A stretch of DNA of 21,088 nt from an uncultured Oscillospiraceae bacterium (GTDB lineage Bacteria > Bacillota > Clostridia > Oscillospirales > Oscillospiraceae). The notes under the pieces were generated by a model. That model did no database searches. It saw only the letters and a list, made by a program, of their open reading frames with translations, and had not been told where the DNA came from. Within the stretch, counting starts at the first letter, position 1; every line of letters begins with the position of its first letter. A program made the position numbers and the translations under genes. Where the stretch lies: the NCBI GenBank assembly GCA_900763675.1, contig CAAFLE010000030.1, forward strand, positions 1-21,088. Direction: 5' to 3'. Positions 20,828-21,088 of the stretch are shown here, piece after piece.

Positions 20828-21088
20828 TCAAAGTTCTTCCCTCTGCCGCGTTTTCAACAGCTCCCAAATTTCGGCCTGCCGCGCTTTCAGCTCGGCAACG
20901 TCGGCATCGTAGAAATGCCCGGTGCTGTTAATGCGGCGGCAGACGTGGTTGATGTTCGAGGCAACACGGCTGACGGCAGCAGCCAGCTTTTTCTGCTCGG
21001 TGTAATCGACCTTGATGATGTAGCCGTCGATCAGCATTTTTCGGGCATACGCGCCGAAGTTGCGGGTGCAGAGCTGGTTCATCTTGTG
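20828..21088 (-). CDS. mobC: MobC-like relaxosome accessory protein (5' end outside the window)
   Basis: The visible 87 codons run off the right edge without a stop. 'NFGAYARKMLIDGYIIKVDY' (ribbon-helix-helix region) and 'VSRVASNINHVCRRINSTGH' followed by 'YDADVAELKARQAEIWELL' match the C-terminal two thirds of MobC proteins, which help the relaxase open the transfer origin. An internal ATG at 21082 is unlikely to be the true start because the family has about 30 more residues upstream. Codon use and lower GC match the adjacent repA gene. Confidence 0.82.
   Translation of the reverse strand, partial: HKMNQLCTRNFGAYARKMLIDGYIIKVDYTEQKKLAAAVSRVASNINHVCRRINSTGHFYDADVAELKARQAEIWELLKTRQREEL

Overview
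The window looks like a GC-rich, spore-forming member of the Clostridia, probably Oscillospiraceae-like. This is inferred from gene content only: a YpeB-type germination protein, TagO-type glycosyltransferase, Firmicutes-style sigma-A promoters and AGGAGG ribosome binding sites, OpuB-type transporter genes, and a RepA_N/MobC mobile element at the right edge. No database search was possible.

Left block (1-10850, all on the + strand). A MarR-type regulator is followed by a compact three-gene OpuB-type ABC importer (one permease, a lipoprotein binding protein and an ATPase). Next come an enolase-superfamily enzyme with acid-sugar-dehydratase active-site residues, an MFS transporter, a hairpin, a PatB/MalY-type PLP enzyme, and a tightly coupled redox trio: an FAD/NAD(P) oxidoreductase, a molybdopterin oxidoreductase and a protein with four [4Fe-4S] cluster motifs. 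The last three genes overlap or nearly abut. The molybdenum subunit has no Tat signal and no membrane anchor lies nearby, so a soluble cytoplasmic complex is likely. The block reads as a catabolic or electron-accepting island under a MarR regulator. Its substrate cannot be named from sequence, and I regard it as the best candidate here for an undescribed system. An 8-base word, TGTTAAGC, lies just downstream of the -10 box of both the regulator and the transporter promoter and may be the operator.

Middle block (10850-19611, chromosomal housekeeping and sporulation). A minus-strand operon holds a YfcE-like phosphoesterase, a membrane acyltransferase and a small gene that appears frameshifted. 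Divergent from it is a set of three small overlapping genes of unknown function. Then come a TagO/WecA-like glycosyltransferase and trpS on the minus strand, and gltX, ypeB and a zinc-ribbon membrane protein on the plus strand. The trpS and gltX promoters point away from each other and share the same -35 box. ypeB sits behind a hairpin that covers its ribosome binding site and has a possible sigma-G -10 element in its loop.

Right block (19640-21088). A tRNA-Val(GAC) gene with a consensus promoter and an encoded CCA end is followed by a lower-GC stretch with three minus-strand genes: a small mobile-element protein, a short RepA_N-type replication initiator and a partial MobC relaxosome protein. 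This looks like one end of an integrative conjugative or mobilizable element lying next to the tRNA gene. Its other end and its integrase are outside the window.
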